DNA of 64,000 nucleotides from Paracoccus thiocyanatus. GTDB lineage: Bacteria > Pseudomonadota > Alphaproteobacteria > Rhodobacterales > Rhodobacteraceae. Position numbers and translations under genes: made by a program. The stretch is from assembly GCF_900156255.1 (NCBI RefSeq), contig NZ_FTMK01000012.1, positions 1-64,000 on the forward strand, written 5' to 3'. Each line of letters opens with the position of its first letter. Position 1 is the first letter of the stretch. The notes below the pieces were generated by a model. The model was not told where the DNA came from. It made no database searches and saw only the letters and a list, made by a program, of their open reading frames with translations. This document shows positions 9,470-19,865 of this stretch, in pieces.

Positions 9470-9470
<1 letters not shown>
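8682..9470 (-). CDS. pcaD: 3-oxoadipate enol-lactonase
   Basis: 262 residues, alpha/beta hydrolase. The nucleophile is Ser95 in GLSIGG, the acid is likely the Asp in AGGLDGSTPP, and the His is in DAGHIPCVEAP near the C-terminus. It hydrolyses beta-ketoadipate enol-lactone to beta-ketoadipate. The start at 9470 is coupled to the pobA stop (TGATG). The 262-residue length fits stand-alone PcaD. Confidence 0.95.
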
Positions 9471-11689
<2,219 letters not shown>

Positions 11690-11707
11690 GACGCAGGCGG
11701 CCGGAAC

Positions 11708-13609
11708 CTAGCCCGCCGCCCGCAGCACGCCCGCGAAATATTCCCCCAGCGCCGCGTCGTCCTCCAGCGGCAGGACCTGGGCGACATATTGGTCGGGGCG
11801 CACCACCACCATGCAGCCCCGCTTGCGGTCGATGCCGCGCAGATCGAAGATGTCGCCCGCGGCCGGATCGGCGCAGAACGCCTTTTCATAATCGCGCAGC
11901 CCGTGGCGGCCCTTGCGCGGCCATAGCAGCCCCGGCAGCTCGTCCATCGACAGCGACTGGTGGGACTGCTGCAAGACCGCGCGGATGTCGAAGACCGCAT
12001 CGGGATCCGCGCCCGCCGGGGTGTGGCGGCGCAGGGCCGAGCCCTCGCGCTCCAACCGCTCGCAAAGCCGCACCAGCCCCGAGCCGGGCGCCAGCCCCTG
12101 CGCATCGGCGAACAGATAGATCCGCCAGCGCCCGTCGGCCTGGGCGACATGGCCCAGATGCATGGGCCGGGCATCGGCCAGCCGCACCACCGGCGCCGAG
12201 TGAAAGCGCATCCCGACCGGGAACCCGGCCGCCAGATGCTGATGCGTGTCCGGCCCTGTCAGCTCCGAGCGGCGATAGCGCGTCGCCGTGCCGGCGGTAA
12301 AGCGGCCGTGCTGGACGAAATAGCGCTGGAACTCGGCCGGATCGACGCCTTCGCCGTCATCCTGGGCGGTCTTGGGACGGGCGCTGAACATCCGGGCGAA
12401 TTCGCGGTCAAAGTCGATCAGTTCTTGCGCGACGCCCTGCCGCTCGGCCGAATAGCTGCGCAGCAAGCCGGCATCGGCCTGTCCGCGCAGCACCGCCGCC
12501 AGTTTCCAGCCCAGGTTGAAGCTGTCCTGCATCGAGACGTTCATGCCCTGCCCCGCCTTGGGGCTGTGGGTGTGGCAGGCGTCGCCCGCGATGAACACCC
12601 GCGGCATGCGCGAGGCCGGGGCATCGTCGGGCAGGTCGTCGAAGCGGTCGGTCAGCCGCTGGCCGATTTCATAGACGGACCACCAGGCGACCTCTTTCAC
12701 CTCCAGCACATAGGGGTGCAGGATCCGCTGCGCGGCGGCGATCAGCTTGTCCTGGGTGATGTTCTTCGAGGCGACGCGCTCGTCCTCGGCCAGCTTGTCC
12801 AGTTCGATATAGAGCCGGACCAGATAGCCGCCTTCGCGCGGGATGATCAGGATATTGCCTTCCTGCGCGGAATGGATCGCGGATTTCAGCCGGATGTCGG
12901 GAAAATCGGTATAGGCCAGCACGTCCATCACGCCCCAGGCCTGGTTCGCCGCCTCGCCGCGCAACTCCCGCCCGATCTGGCGGCGGACCTGGCTGCGGGC
13001 GCCGTCGCAGCCGACGACATAGCGGGCGCGGACGATCTGGTCGCGGGCATCGTCCTGGGCCCCCACCGGGCGCAGCCGCGCCTGGACCGGCTGCGCGGGG
13101 TCGTCGGGGATGGTCAGGCCGGCCAGTTGCAGCCCGTAATCCGGTTGCAGCCGAGTCGGCGCGTGACGCATCGCCTCAAGATAGAAGTCATGCACCCGCG
13201 CCTGGTTCAGGATGACATGGGGAAATTCCGAAAGCCCGTCTTCGGTGTCGCGGATGCGGCCGTGGCGCATGATCGGGCCATCGCCGTCCTGCGGCTTCCA
13301 GAAGGTGACTTCGTTCACCCAATAGGCTTCCTTCATCACCCGGTCGGCAAAGCCGAAGGCGTTGAACATCTCCATCGTGCGGCAGGCGATGCCGTCGGCC
13401 TGACCCAGTTCCAGCGGCCCCGGCTTCTGTTCCACGATGCGGGTGCGGATCGCGGGAAACATGGCCAGTTGCGCCGCCAGGGTCAGCCCGGCCGGGCCGC
13501 TGCCGACGATCAGCACATCGACGTCCCCGTCGTTCCCGGCCGCATCCACCTGCGCGGCCGGATGATGGGTCGGGTCGCCAGGCCGAAAGCCGTCAAGGTG
13601 AAACTGCAT
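11708..13609 (-). CDS. mobA: FAD-dependent 3-hydroxybenzoate 4-monooxygenase-like (MobA / phenol 2-monooxygenase family)
   Basis: 633 residues, close to the 639 of Comamonas MobA. The FAD Rossmann motif GSGPAG follows a 34-residue N-terminal arm, the DG motif is GCDGARSQVRRQIG, the GD motif is IAGDACHTHSPKAGQGMN, and the C-terminal third is the thioredoxin-like dimerisation domain of the phenol hydroxylase family. It most likely hydroxylates 3-hydroxybenzoate to protocatechuate, feeding the neighbouring pca operon. A different meta-substituted phenol is possible. GGGAGG precedes the ATG. It diverges from a MarR gene, probably its regulator. Confidence 0.82.
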   Translation of the reverse strand: MQFHLDGFRPGDPTHHPAAQVDAAGNDGDVDVLIVGSGPAGLTLAAQLAMFPAIRTRIVEQKPGPLELGQADGIACRTMEMFNAFGFADRVMKEAYWVNEVTFWKPQDGDGPIMRHGRIRDTEDGLSEFPHVILNQARVHDFYLEAMRHAPTRLQPDYGLQLAGLTIPDDPAQPVQARLRPVGAQDDARDQIVRARYVVGCDGARSQVRRQIGRELRGEAANQAWGVMDVLAYTDFPDIRLKSAIHSAQEGNILIIPREGGYLVRLYIELDKLAEDERVASKNITQDKLIAAAQRILHPYVLEVKEVAWWSVYEIGQRLTDRFDDLPDDAPASRMPRVFIAGDACHTHSPKAGQGMNVSMQDSFNLGWKLAAVLRGQADAGLLRSYSAERQGVAQELIDFDREFARMFSARPKTAQDDGEGVDPAEFQRYFVQHGRFTAGTATRYRRSELTGPDTHQHLAAGFPVGMRFHSAPVVRLADARPMHLGHVAQADGRWRIYLFADAQGLAPGSGLVRLCERLEREGSALRRHTPAGADPDAVFDIRAVLQQSHQSLSMDELPGLLWPRKGRHGLRDYEKAFCADPAAGDIFDLRGIDRKRGCMVVVRPDQYVAQVLPLEDDAALGEYFAGVLRAAG

Positions 13610-13663
13610 TCTATCCTCCCTCAGGATACGCCCCGATGCCGCGGGGTCCGATAATAAAGACGT

Positions 13664-13680
13664 ATACTAACCATCAGTAT
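13664..13680. promoter_or_regulatory. Candidate MarR operator in mobA/marR divergent region
   Basis: ATACT and AGTAT arms separated by 7 bp form an inverted repeat at 13664-13680, in the only AT-rich part of the 149-bp gap. A second small palindrome, TCAATATGA, lies at 13686-13694. The 17-bp symmetric footprint is typical of MarR sites. Which promoter it controls is inferred. Confidence 0.5.
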
Positions 13681-13758
13681 GCTAGTCAATATGATAAGCA
13701 CACTTGTCATCCTGCGCGGGCTTGCCTAGCCTGCGGCGAACGCAAGCGAGCCGGTGCC

Positions 13759-14232
13759 ATGACGACGCTTTACGATCTGCCGGGCCATCTGGTCCGGCGC
13801 CTGAACCAGATCTCGACCGCGATCTTCGCCGCCCGGATGGACGAGGCGGGGGTGGACCTGACGCCGGTGCAATTCGCGGCGCTGGCGGCCCTGGCCGAAC
13901 ATCCGGGGGTGGATCAGGCCACGCTGGCCGGGCTGATCGCGCATGACCGCGTCACCATCGGCGGGGTGGTCGACCGGCTGGAGGGCAAGGGGCTGCTGTC
14001 GCGCAGCGTCAGCGCGCAGGACCGCCGCGCAAGGGTGCTGGAACTGACCGCGGCGGGGCAGAACACGCTGGCGCAGCTTGCCCCGGCCATCGCCGAGGTG
14101 CAGCAGCGCACGCTGGCCGGCCTGACCCCGGCCGAGGCCGAGGCATTCGTCGCGCTGCTGCGCAAGGCGACCGAGGCCGGCAACGAATACAGCCGCGCGC
14201 CCCTGCGGACGGGGGCGCGCGCAGAGGATTGA
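13759..14232 (+). CDS. MarR-family transcriptional regulator
   Basis: 157 residues with the MarR winged-helix fold: LTPVQFAALAALAEHPGVDQ, recognition region DRVTIGGVVDRLEGKGLLSR, and the wing SAQDRRARVLELTAAG. It is divergent from the mobA-like hydroxylase gene, so it probably represses that gene and itself and is released by an aromatic acid. The ATG at 13759 opens directly before the first helix; an upstream in-frame ATG at 13636 would add about 40 residues that do not look like protein. Confidence 0.87.
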   Translation: MTTLYDLPGHLVRRLNQISTAIFAARMDEAGVDLTPVQFAALAALAEHPGVDQATLAGLIAHDRVTIGGVVDRLEGKGLLSRSVSAQDRRARVLELTAAGQNTLAQLAPAIAEVQQRTLAGLTPAEAEAFVALLRKATEAGNEYSRAPLRTGARAED

Positions 14233-14375
14233 TCTGCGGGTCGGCAGGCAGCGGATTCCGGCAGGCCGCCTAGTGTCGATCCGCGAAAGGCCCGTGGCGA
14301 GGGCTTGGCCGCAGGCCTGCCGAAGGCCCGAAGGCCGAACGGGCCGCCCCGCCCTGCCCGTTGGAGCCGCCGGCT

Positions 14376-15278
14376 TCAGCCCTGCGGGATCACCGGATAA
14401 TCGGCATCGTTCAGCACCCAGCCCTGCTGCATCGAGAAATCCAGCCGCGGCGGGCAGAAGATGTCCACCAGCGCATTCTCGCCCGCGCCGCTGGCTTCGG
14501 TGGTATGGATGACCGGCGGCGGGATCACCAGCGAGGACGGCGCGCCGACGGCGATATGCCGGTCCTCGCGCCAGTCGCTGCGATCCACCGTCCAGGGCCA
14601 GCGCAGGTGATGGGTAAAGCTGCCGGCAAGCGCCAAGGAACACTGCTCGAAATCGTCGTGGTGATGGGGTGAAAGCTTCCTTGGATCGCGCGGTCCCTGC
14701 TGCACGTCCAGGAAATTCACCATGAAGGTGGTGCAGCGGAAAATGCGGCCAAAGCGCCCCTCTTGCGGCTTCACGTCCAGGTCATAGGCGCGGATGCGCA
14801 AGCCGCCGGCGGGTTCGGGCCAGGGCTGGAAGGGCGGGATATGGCTGCGGCCGGCCGCATAGGCATCGGCATTGGGGCACAGCGCGACCAGATCGGCGGC
14901 CGCGGCCGTGAACAGCCGCACCAGCCTGCCCCCTTCGGGCAGCGTCACCCGGCTGTCGCCCGGCGGCACGAAGACGATGGAATTGCCGGCAACCTCGCGG
15001 CTGTCGCCATTCGCCTCGACCAGGGCGGGGCGATCGGGCAGCAGCAGCACATATTCGTCGGGCTGGCCGGCGCGGGCAAAGCTCGCGCCCGGCTGCGCCT
15101 CGGCATAGGCCAGCACGAAATTGCAGCCGCGCTGATACCAGACCTTGCGGCCATCGCTATCTTCCTGCGGCGGGGTCTTGTCGAACTCGGCAAGCTGTTC
15201 CTCGGCGATCAGCCCGGTGCGGGGCGGGGCCGAGGCCGCGGCGAACAGGGCCGCGCGGGGGTCCTTGTCTTTATACAT
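14376..15278 (-). CDS. Cupin-fold protein of unknown function
   Basis: 300 residues. Two cupin-like halves can be seen: an N-terminal one around GDSREVAGNSIVFVPPGDSR and a C-terminal one beginning LSPHHHDDFEQCSLALAGSF, whose clustered His and Glu could bind a metal. FVPPG and LVIPPPVIHTTEA are cupin turn motifs. It is the last gene of the TRAP/DHOD-like/aldolase operon, 29 bp after the aldolase gene, so it may act as an isomerase, dioxygenase or decarboxylase-type step or a ligand sensor. No specific reaction can be assigned. An AGGA ribosome site precedes the ATG. Confidence 0.72.
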   Translation of the reverse strand: MYKDKDPRAALFAAASAPPRTGLIAEEQLAEFDKTPPQEDSDGRKVWYQRGCNFVLAYAEAQPGASFARAGQPDEYVLLLPDRPALVEANGDSREVAGNSIVFVPPGDSRVTLPEGGRLVRLFTAAAADLVALCPNADAYAAGRSHIPPFQPWPEPAGGLRIRAYDLDVKPQEGRFGRIFRCTTFMVNFLDVQQGPRDPRKLSPHHHDDFEQCSLALAGSFTHHLRWPWTVDRSDWREDRHIAVGAPSSLVIPPPVIHTTEASGAGENALVDIFCPPRLDFSMQQGWVLNDADYPVIPQG

Positions 15279-15307
15279 CGCGAAAATCCTTTCCTGTCAG
15301 CGCGGGC

Positions 15308-16060
15308 TCAGCAAGCGCGGCCCGCCTCGATGATCCGGCGCGCGCCCTTCATCAGCAGCCCCTGGTCCGAGCCGCAGACGAAGACGCTGACGCCACGTTC
15401 GCGCCAGGGGGCGATCTGGCTTTCGTCGCCGACGAACAGGCCCGCGGCGACACCTGCGCGCCGGGCGGCCGCGATCACGCGGATGATCGCCGCGTCAAGC
15501 TCGGCCGAGGGGAAGCCGCAGCCCAGCGATTGCGACAGATCGGCAGGTCCGACGAACAGCACGTCGATATCCGGCACGGCGGCGATCTCGTCCAGCCGCT
15601 CCAGCGCCTCCTTGTCCTCGATTTGCAGCATCACCACGGTTTCGGCGTCGCTTTTCGCGGTATAGTCCGGGGCGGCAAGGGTGCCGTAACGCCCCGCGCG
15701 CGGCGAAGGCGACAGGCCGCGCGAACCCCGGCCGAACTTGACCGCGGCCATGACCGCCTCGGCCGTGCCGCGATCCGCGACATGGGGCACCATCACCCCC
15801 GCGCAGCCCAGGTCCAGCAGCGGCGAGATGCGCGCCGGCGACTGCCCCCAGCAGCGCGCGACCAAAGGCAGCCCCGCCGCGCGCGACGCCAGCGCAAGCT
15901 GGTCCATCGCGCCCAGATCCAGCGGCGCATGTTCCTGGTCGGGCACCGCGAAATCCAGCCCGGCAAGGCCCAGGATCTCGACGACATGCGGCGCGGGCGT
16001 CTTGACGAAGCTGCCGATGACGGTCTCGCCGGCGTTGATCCGTGCCTTCAGCCCCCTCAT
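15308..16060 (-). CDS. HpcH/HpaI-family aldolase
   Basis: 250 residues, the normal size of this TIM-barrel family of class II pyruvate aldolases. The acidic/His strand PDQEHAPLDL, the Arg in LPLVARCWGQSP, GCAGVMVPHV and the late D-I-D-V-L-F-V-G-P-A-D-L-S motif are all family hallmarks; metal ligands Glu and Asp are in MLQIEDKEAL and GPADLS. It should split a 4-hydroxy-2-oxoacid to pyruvate or related keto acid plus an aldehyde. The actual substrate is unknown. It overlaps the DUF6282 gene by 4 bp. Confidence 0.88.
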   Translation of the reverse strand: MRGLKARINAGETVIGSFVKTPAPHVVEILGLAGLDFAVPDQEHAPLDLGAMDQLALASRAAGLPLVARCWGQSPARISPLLDLGCAGVMVPHVADRGTAEAVMAAVKFGRGSRGLSPSPRAGRYGTLAAPDYTAKSDAETVVMLQIEDKEALERLDEIAAVPDIDVLFVGPADLSQSLGCGFPSAELDAAIIRVIAAARRAGVAAGLFVGDESQIAPWRERGVSVFVCGSDQGLLMKGARRIIEAGRAC

Positions 16061-16956
16061 GCTTCCAGCCCGACCAGTTCGGCCCCGACGGTCGAGGTCA
16101 TCTTGCGGATGTCGTCGTCGTCATGGCCCAGCTTGATCAGCATGGCGATCATCTGGCGCATGCCCTCGACCGGGTTCGGGTTGCCGGTCTGGCCCAGATC
16201 GGTGCCGAAGAAGGTGTTGTCGACGCCCGCCGCCTCGATCACCGCGCGCAGGTGATCTGCGTCGAAAAGCTGGAAAGTCGAGGGGATGAACATGCAGACC
16301 GAATGCTCCATCTTGACCCCCATGCCGACCAGATGCGCGACATCCTGAAGGCTGCAATCGTTCACATAGGTCGGGTGGTTCAGGAACAGACGCTTCACGC
16401 CCCGCGCCTTGGCCTCTTCATAAAAAGACAGCAATTCGCGGGCGTGATGGTGGCCGCCCGACACGACCGCATCGGCCTCGGCGATCAGGTCGAGGATATG
16501 CTTGACCTCGTCGCGAACCGCGCCGCTTTCGTCGGTCAGGGTCAGCGGAATGGGGGCCACGGTCTTCTTGCTGTTCTGCGGGAACTTGAAGCCGGGTTTC
16601 TGGGCCTCGTGCTCCATGTGGTTCCGGGCATGGGCGGTCGCCATCCAGACCACGCGGGCGCCCTGCTTCAGCGCGTAATCCACGGCCGAAGGGTTCAGCC
16701 CGCCCAGCGGATTGTTCAGCACGATCGAGCCGATGGCCCTGGTCTTGAAGCCCATGTTCTGGTTGATCAGCGTCGCCAGCGGCATGGTCGGATAGTAATG
16801 GTCCTTGAGCAGCACCGCGGCCATGCCGGCCCGGTCGGCCTCGCGCAGGGCGGCGATATGGTCCAGCTTGCGCGGATGCAGCGAGGGGCCGGAATGGACA
16901 TGCAGATCGACCGCGCCCTTCATCAGGTCGTCAATGCGGCTTTGTTCGGCAGTCAT
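16057..16956 (-). CDS. DUF6282 family protein, amidohydrolase-like
   Basis: 299 residues. The start GAVDLHVHSGPSLHPRKLD has the HxH metal motif of amidohydrolase/PHP-type enzymes, followed by LLKDHYYPT, GGHHHARELL and FLNHPTY, further candidate metal-binding His sites, and a late GTDLGQTGNP with an Asp typical of amidohydrolases. A metal-dependent hydrolase is the natural guess, but the family is uncharacterised as far as I know. The start at 16956 overlaps the upstream stop by 4 bp (ATGA); the stop overlaps the aldolase start. Confidence 0.8.
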   Translation of the reverse strand: MTAEQSRIDDLMKGAVDLHVHSGPSLHPRKLDHIAALREADRAGMAAVLLKDHYYPTMPLATLINQNMGFKTRAIGSIVLNNPLGGLNPSAVDYALKQGARVVWMATAHARNHMEHEAQKPGFKFPQNSKKTVAPIPLTLTDESGAVRDEVKHILDLIAEADAVVSGGHHHARELLSFYEEAKARGVKRLFLNHPTYVNDCSLQDVAHLVGMGVKMEHSVCMFIPSTFQLFDADHLRAVIEAAGVDNTFFGTDLGQTGNPNPVEGMRQMIAMLIKLGHDDDDIRKMTSTVGAELVGLEA

Positions 16957-18032
16957 CTGTTTCTCCTGACTGTTTCGCCCGGCGCCAGCGGCGCGGGAAC
17001 ATGGTTGCGCCAGACCTGATCGAGGACCGGCATTTCGGCAAAGCTGCGGCGCGCATCGGCCGCGCGCCCGACCAGGTCGCGGGCGCTTGCGCCCTTGCCG
17101 GCGCAATAGGCTTCCAGATCGGCGACGGCATCGCGGATGACGTCCCAGCCGCGCAGCATGACGGCCGAGGAAAGCCCCACCGCCGAGGCGCCCGCCAGCA
17201 TCATCCGCGCCACGTCATGGCCCGAACAGGCGCCGTTGATGCCGATCAGCGCCCGGTCCGGGCCCAGCCTGGCGTGGGTCGTCGCCAGCCAGTGGCAGGT
17301 CAGCGGCAGGTTCCAGAAGCCGCCGATGCCGCAACTGGTGCCCAGCATCGGCTGCATGGTCTCCAGATCCGGCACCAGCCCCAGCGCCCGCCCGGCAATC
17401 ACCGCGCTATCCGCCCCGGCGCCGGTGGCTGCGGCGACCAGGTCGGGAACCCGCTCGCTTTGGCCCGAAAGCTTGACCCAGACCGGGATCGACACCGCCG
17501 ATGTCACCTGCCCGACCAGTTCCGCCACGCGCGCGGGCGAAAGCTCGGTGCTGACCGCGCCCCTGGCGGCCTGGCTGGCATAGGGGGTGCCGATGTTGAA
17601 CTCGAAGACGCGCAGGCCGGCGTCCTCGACGGCGCGGGCGCGGCGGACGGCGTCCTCGATCCCCGCCATGACGACCGAGGCGACCAGGACGCAATCCGCC
17701 TTGCGCGCCGCCGCATCCATCCGCCGCGCCTGGTCCAGCCATTCCTCGAAGCCAAGCGGCGTCAACCCCGAGCGCGTCAGCACCGTCGCGTCGCGCGGCG
17801 CGCCAGGCCCCCAGCCGACCCGGTTCCAATGCGCATCCAGCGCGGCATATTCGGCTTGCAACAGTTGGCGCTGCGCCGCGGCCGAATCGTTGCTGGACTT
17901 CATCACCACCGCCCCTGCCCCGGCCGCGACGGCCGACAGGATGCCGGCATCCTCGATCAGATGCTCGCCCGATGCGGCGATGACGGGGTTCTTCAGCCGG
18001 GTCCGGCCGACCTGCACGGAAAGATCCGTCAT
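16953..18032 (-). CDS. Dihydroorotate dehydrogenase-like FMN oxidoreductase
   Basis: 359 residues, TIM barrel of the DHOD family. The opening LSVQVGRTRLKNPVIAASG matches DHOD starts, FEFNIGTPYA replaces the N-x-S/C-x-P-N stretch, and INGACSGHDVARMMLAGASA is the FMN-phosphate-binding end. It lacks the Cys of class 1 PyrD or a clear class 2 Ser near NIGTPYAS, so it is unlikely to be pyrimidine-biosynthetic PyrD. PreA-like dihydropyrimidine dehydrogenases share this fold. It lies between the TRAP genes and DUF6282 with 4-bp overlaps on both sides, so it belongs to that catabolic operon. Confidence 0.85.
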   Translation of the reverse strand: MTDLSVQVGRTRLKNPVIAASGEHLIEDAGILSAVAAGAGAVVMKSSNDSAAAQRQLLQAEYAALDAHWNRVGWGPGAPRDATVLTRSGLTPLGFEEWLDQARRMDAAARKADCVLVASVVMAGIEDAVRRARAVEDAGLRVFEFNIGTPYASQAARGAVSTELSPARVAELVGQVTSAVSIPVWVKLSGQSERVPDLVAAATGAGADSAVIAGRALGLVPDLETMQPMLGTSCGIGGFWNLPLTCHWLATTHARLGPDRALIGINGACSGHDVARMMLAGASAVGLSSAVMLRGWDVIRDAVADLEAYCAGKGASARDLVGRAADARRSFAEMPVLDQVWRNHVPAPLAPGETVRRNR

Positions 18033-19312
18033 CCCGCCACCCCCAGCACCCGCGGCAGGAACAGCGAGATTTCGGGAAAGACGGTGATCAGCGCCAGCAC
18101 GAACAGCGCGATCCCGATCATCGGCAGGGCGCTGTAGGCGATCCGCTCCATCGGCCGGCCGGTCACGCCGGCGATGACGAACAGGCACAGCCCGACCGGC
18201 GGGGTGACGAAGCCGACCAGCACGTTGAAGACCACCATGACCCCCAGATGCACCGGCTCCAGCCCCAGAAGGTTGCCGATGGCCATCAGTGCCGGCACCG
18301 TCAGGATCAGCACCCCGATCGTGTCCAGGAACATGCCCAGGAACAGCAGGATCAGGTTCACCATCAGCAGGATCACGTATCTGTTGTCCGAGACCCCGGT
18401 CAGCAGGGCGACGGTCTTTTGCGGCAATTGCTCGATGGCGAAGATGAAGCCGGCGACATTGGCCACCGCGACCAGGAAATAGATCGCCGAGGTGATGATC
18501 GCCGTGGCGACGAAGGCCTCCTTGAGGAATTTCCAGTTCATCGCGCGATAGACGACGGTGGCGATGACCAGCGCATAGATCGCGGCGACCGCCGCCGCCT
18601 CGGTCGCGGTAAAGATGCCGCCGCGGATGCCGACGACGATGATGACCGGCAGCAGCATCACCGGGATGGACTGCCAGCAGCCCCGAAGGATCGAGGAGAG
18701 CGACTGCCTGGCCGCCTTGGGATAGCCGCGGCGATGCGCGATCCAGACGGCATAGGCCGACAGGAACACCGCCAGCATGAAGCCCGGCGCCAGCCCCGCG
18801 ACCAGCAGTTGCGAGATCGAGGTGCCCGACAGCGCGCCATAGATGATCATCGCGATCGAGGGCGGCACCAGCGGCGCCATCAGCGACGAAACCGCGATCA
18901 GCGCCGCCGAATAATCCACGTCATAGCCCTGCCGCTTCATGTCCGGCACCATCACCGTGCCGATGGCCGCCGCATCCGCCGCCGCCGATCCGCTGACGCC
19001 GCCGAACAGGAAGCAGCCCCAGACCGCCGTCAACGACAAGCCGCCGCGGAACCGGCCGACGACCGAATTTGCAAAGCCGATCAGGCGCCGGGTCAGCCCG
19101 CCCACATCCATGATCGCGCCCGCCAGCACGAAAAGCGGGATGGCCAGCAGAACGAACATGTCCATCCCGGCCAGCATCCGCTGCGGCAGCACGATCAGGA
19201 ATTGCGTCTGGCCGGTGAAATAAAAGTAACCCAGCGCGCTGATGCCCAGCACGAAGGCGATCGGCATGCCCAGGGCCAGCGTCAGGGCGAAAATCGAGCC
19301 AAGCCAGATCAC
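18029..19312 (-). CDS. dctM: TRAP transporter large permease, DctM family (second system)
   Basis: 427 residues with a dozen hydrophobic segments. Hallmarks include IPLFVLAGAIMDVGGLTRRL, GGVSGSAAADAAAIGTVMVP and FVTPPVGLCLFVIAGV. It is the membrane channel of the second TRAP system in this window. Overlaps of 4 bp with the small permease (19309-19312) and with the DHOD-like gene (18029-18032) show tight translational coupling. The substrate is unknown. Confidence 0.93.
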   Translation of the reverse strand: MIWLGSIFALTLALGMPIAFVLGISALGYFYFTGQTQFLIVLPQRMLAGMDMFVLLAIPLFVLAGAIMDVGGLTRRLIGFANSVVGRFRGGLSLTAVWGCFLFGGVSGSAAADAAAIGTVMVPDMKRQGYDVDYSAALIAVSSLMAPLVPPSIAMIIYGALSGTSISQLLVAGLAPGFMLAVFLSAYAVWIAHRRGYPKAARQSLSSILRGCWQSIPVMLLPVIIVVGIRGGIFTATEAAAVAAIYALVIATVVYRAMNWKFLKEAFVATAIITSAIYFLVAVANVAGFIFAIEQLPQKTVALLTGVSDNRYVILLMVNLILLFLGMFLDTIGVLILTVPALMAIGNLLGLEPVHLGVMVVFNVLVGFVTPPVGLCLFVIAGVTGRPMERIAYSALPMIGIALFVLALITVFPEISLFLPRVLGVAG

Positions 19313-19815
19313 AGCGCCTCCTCCGCGCCCATCGGGTGCTCATCGGGCTTTTCTTCCCGCGCGATGCCGAAGAGCTCGTTCAGCGCGACATGCAGCGCCA
19401 GAAGCGCGGCGCCGACGGTGATCGCGACATGGACCCAGAACAGCGAAAAGCCCAGCGCCGTCGCGGTCTGCAACCGCGTCATCCAGGCGAACCTGGTGCC
19501 GAACCACAGGATCGCCGCCAGAAAGACCAGCATGAGAGCGGCCGAGACCAGATTGGCGACACGCCGCAGGCCGGCCGGCAGGCGGTCCACCGCCAGCCGC
19601 ATGCCCAGGAACTGGCCGCGGGAATAGCTGAGCCCGGCACCGATCATCACGATCCAGATCATCAGATAGCGCATCGCTTCCTCGGACCAGAACAGCGAGC
19701 TGTTGAAGACGTAGCGCCAGACGACCTGCATGGTGCCGATCACCAGGATCGCGCCGATCCCGGCAAAGCAGAATGCTTCCACGGCCGCGACATAGGCGCG
19801 CCAGAGCTTGGGCAT
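19309..19815 (-). CDS. dctQ: TRAP transporter small permease, DctQ family (second system)
   Basis: 168 residues with four membrane helices (about 15-33, 48-66, 86-106 and 123-146). The family pattern QVVWRYVFNSSLFWSEEAMRY is present. It joins DctM and the binding protein in the inner membrane. The C-terminal tail is acidic and cytoplasmic. It lies 50 bp after the binding-protein gene. Confidence 0.9.
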   Translation of the reverse strand: MPKLWRAYVAAVEAFCFAGIGAILVIGTMQVVWRYVFNSSLFWSEEAMRYLMIWIVMIGAGLSYSRGQFLGMRLAVDRLPAGLRRVANLVSAALMLVFLAAILWFGTRFAWMTRLQTATALGFSLFWVHVAITVGAALLALHVALNELFGIAREEKPDEHPMGAEEAL

Positions 19816-19865
19816 GGGTTTCTCCGTTTAGAACGCGGCAATGGGCGCCGAACTGCGCCCGCCGG

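Noticed and set aside
14233..14375. Short GC-rich hairpins after the MarR gene
   Set aside because: Several AAGGCC/GGCCTT-type repeats can pair in many ways and lack a T-run, so no single terminator could be chosen.
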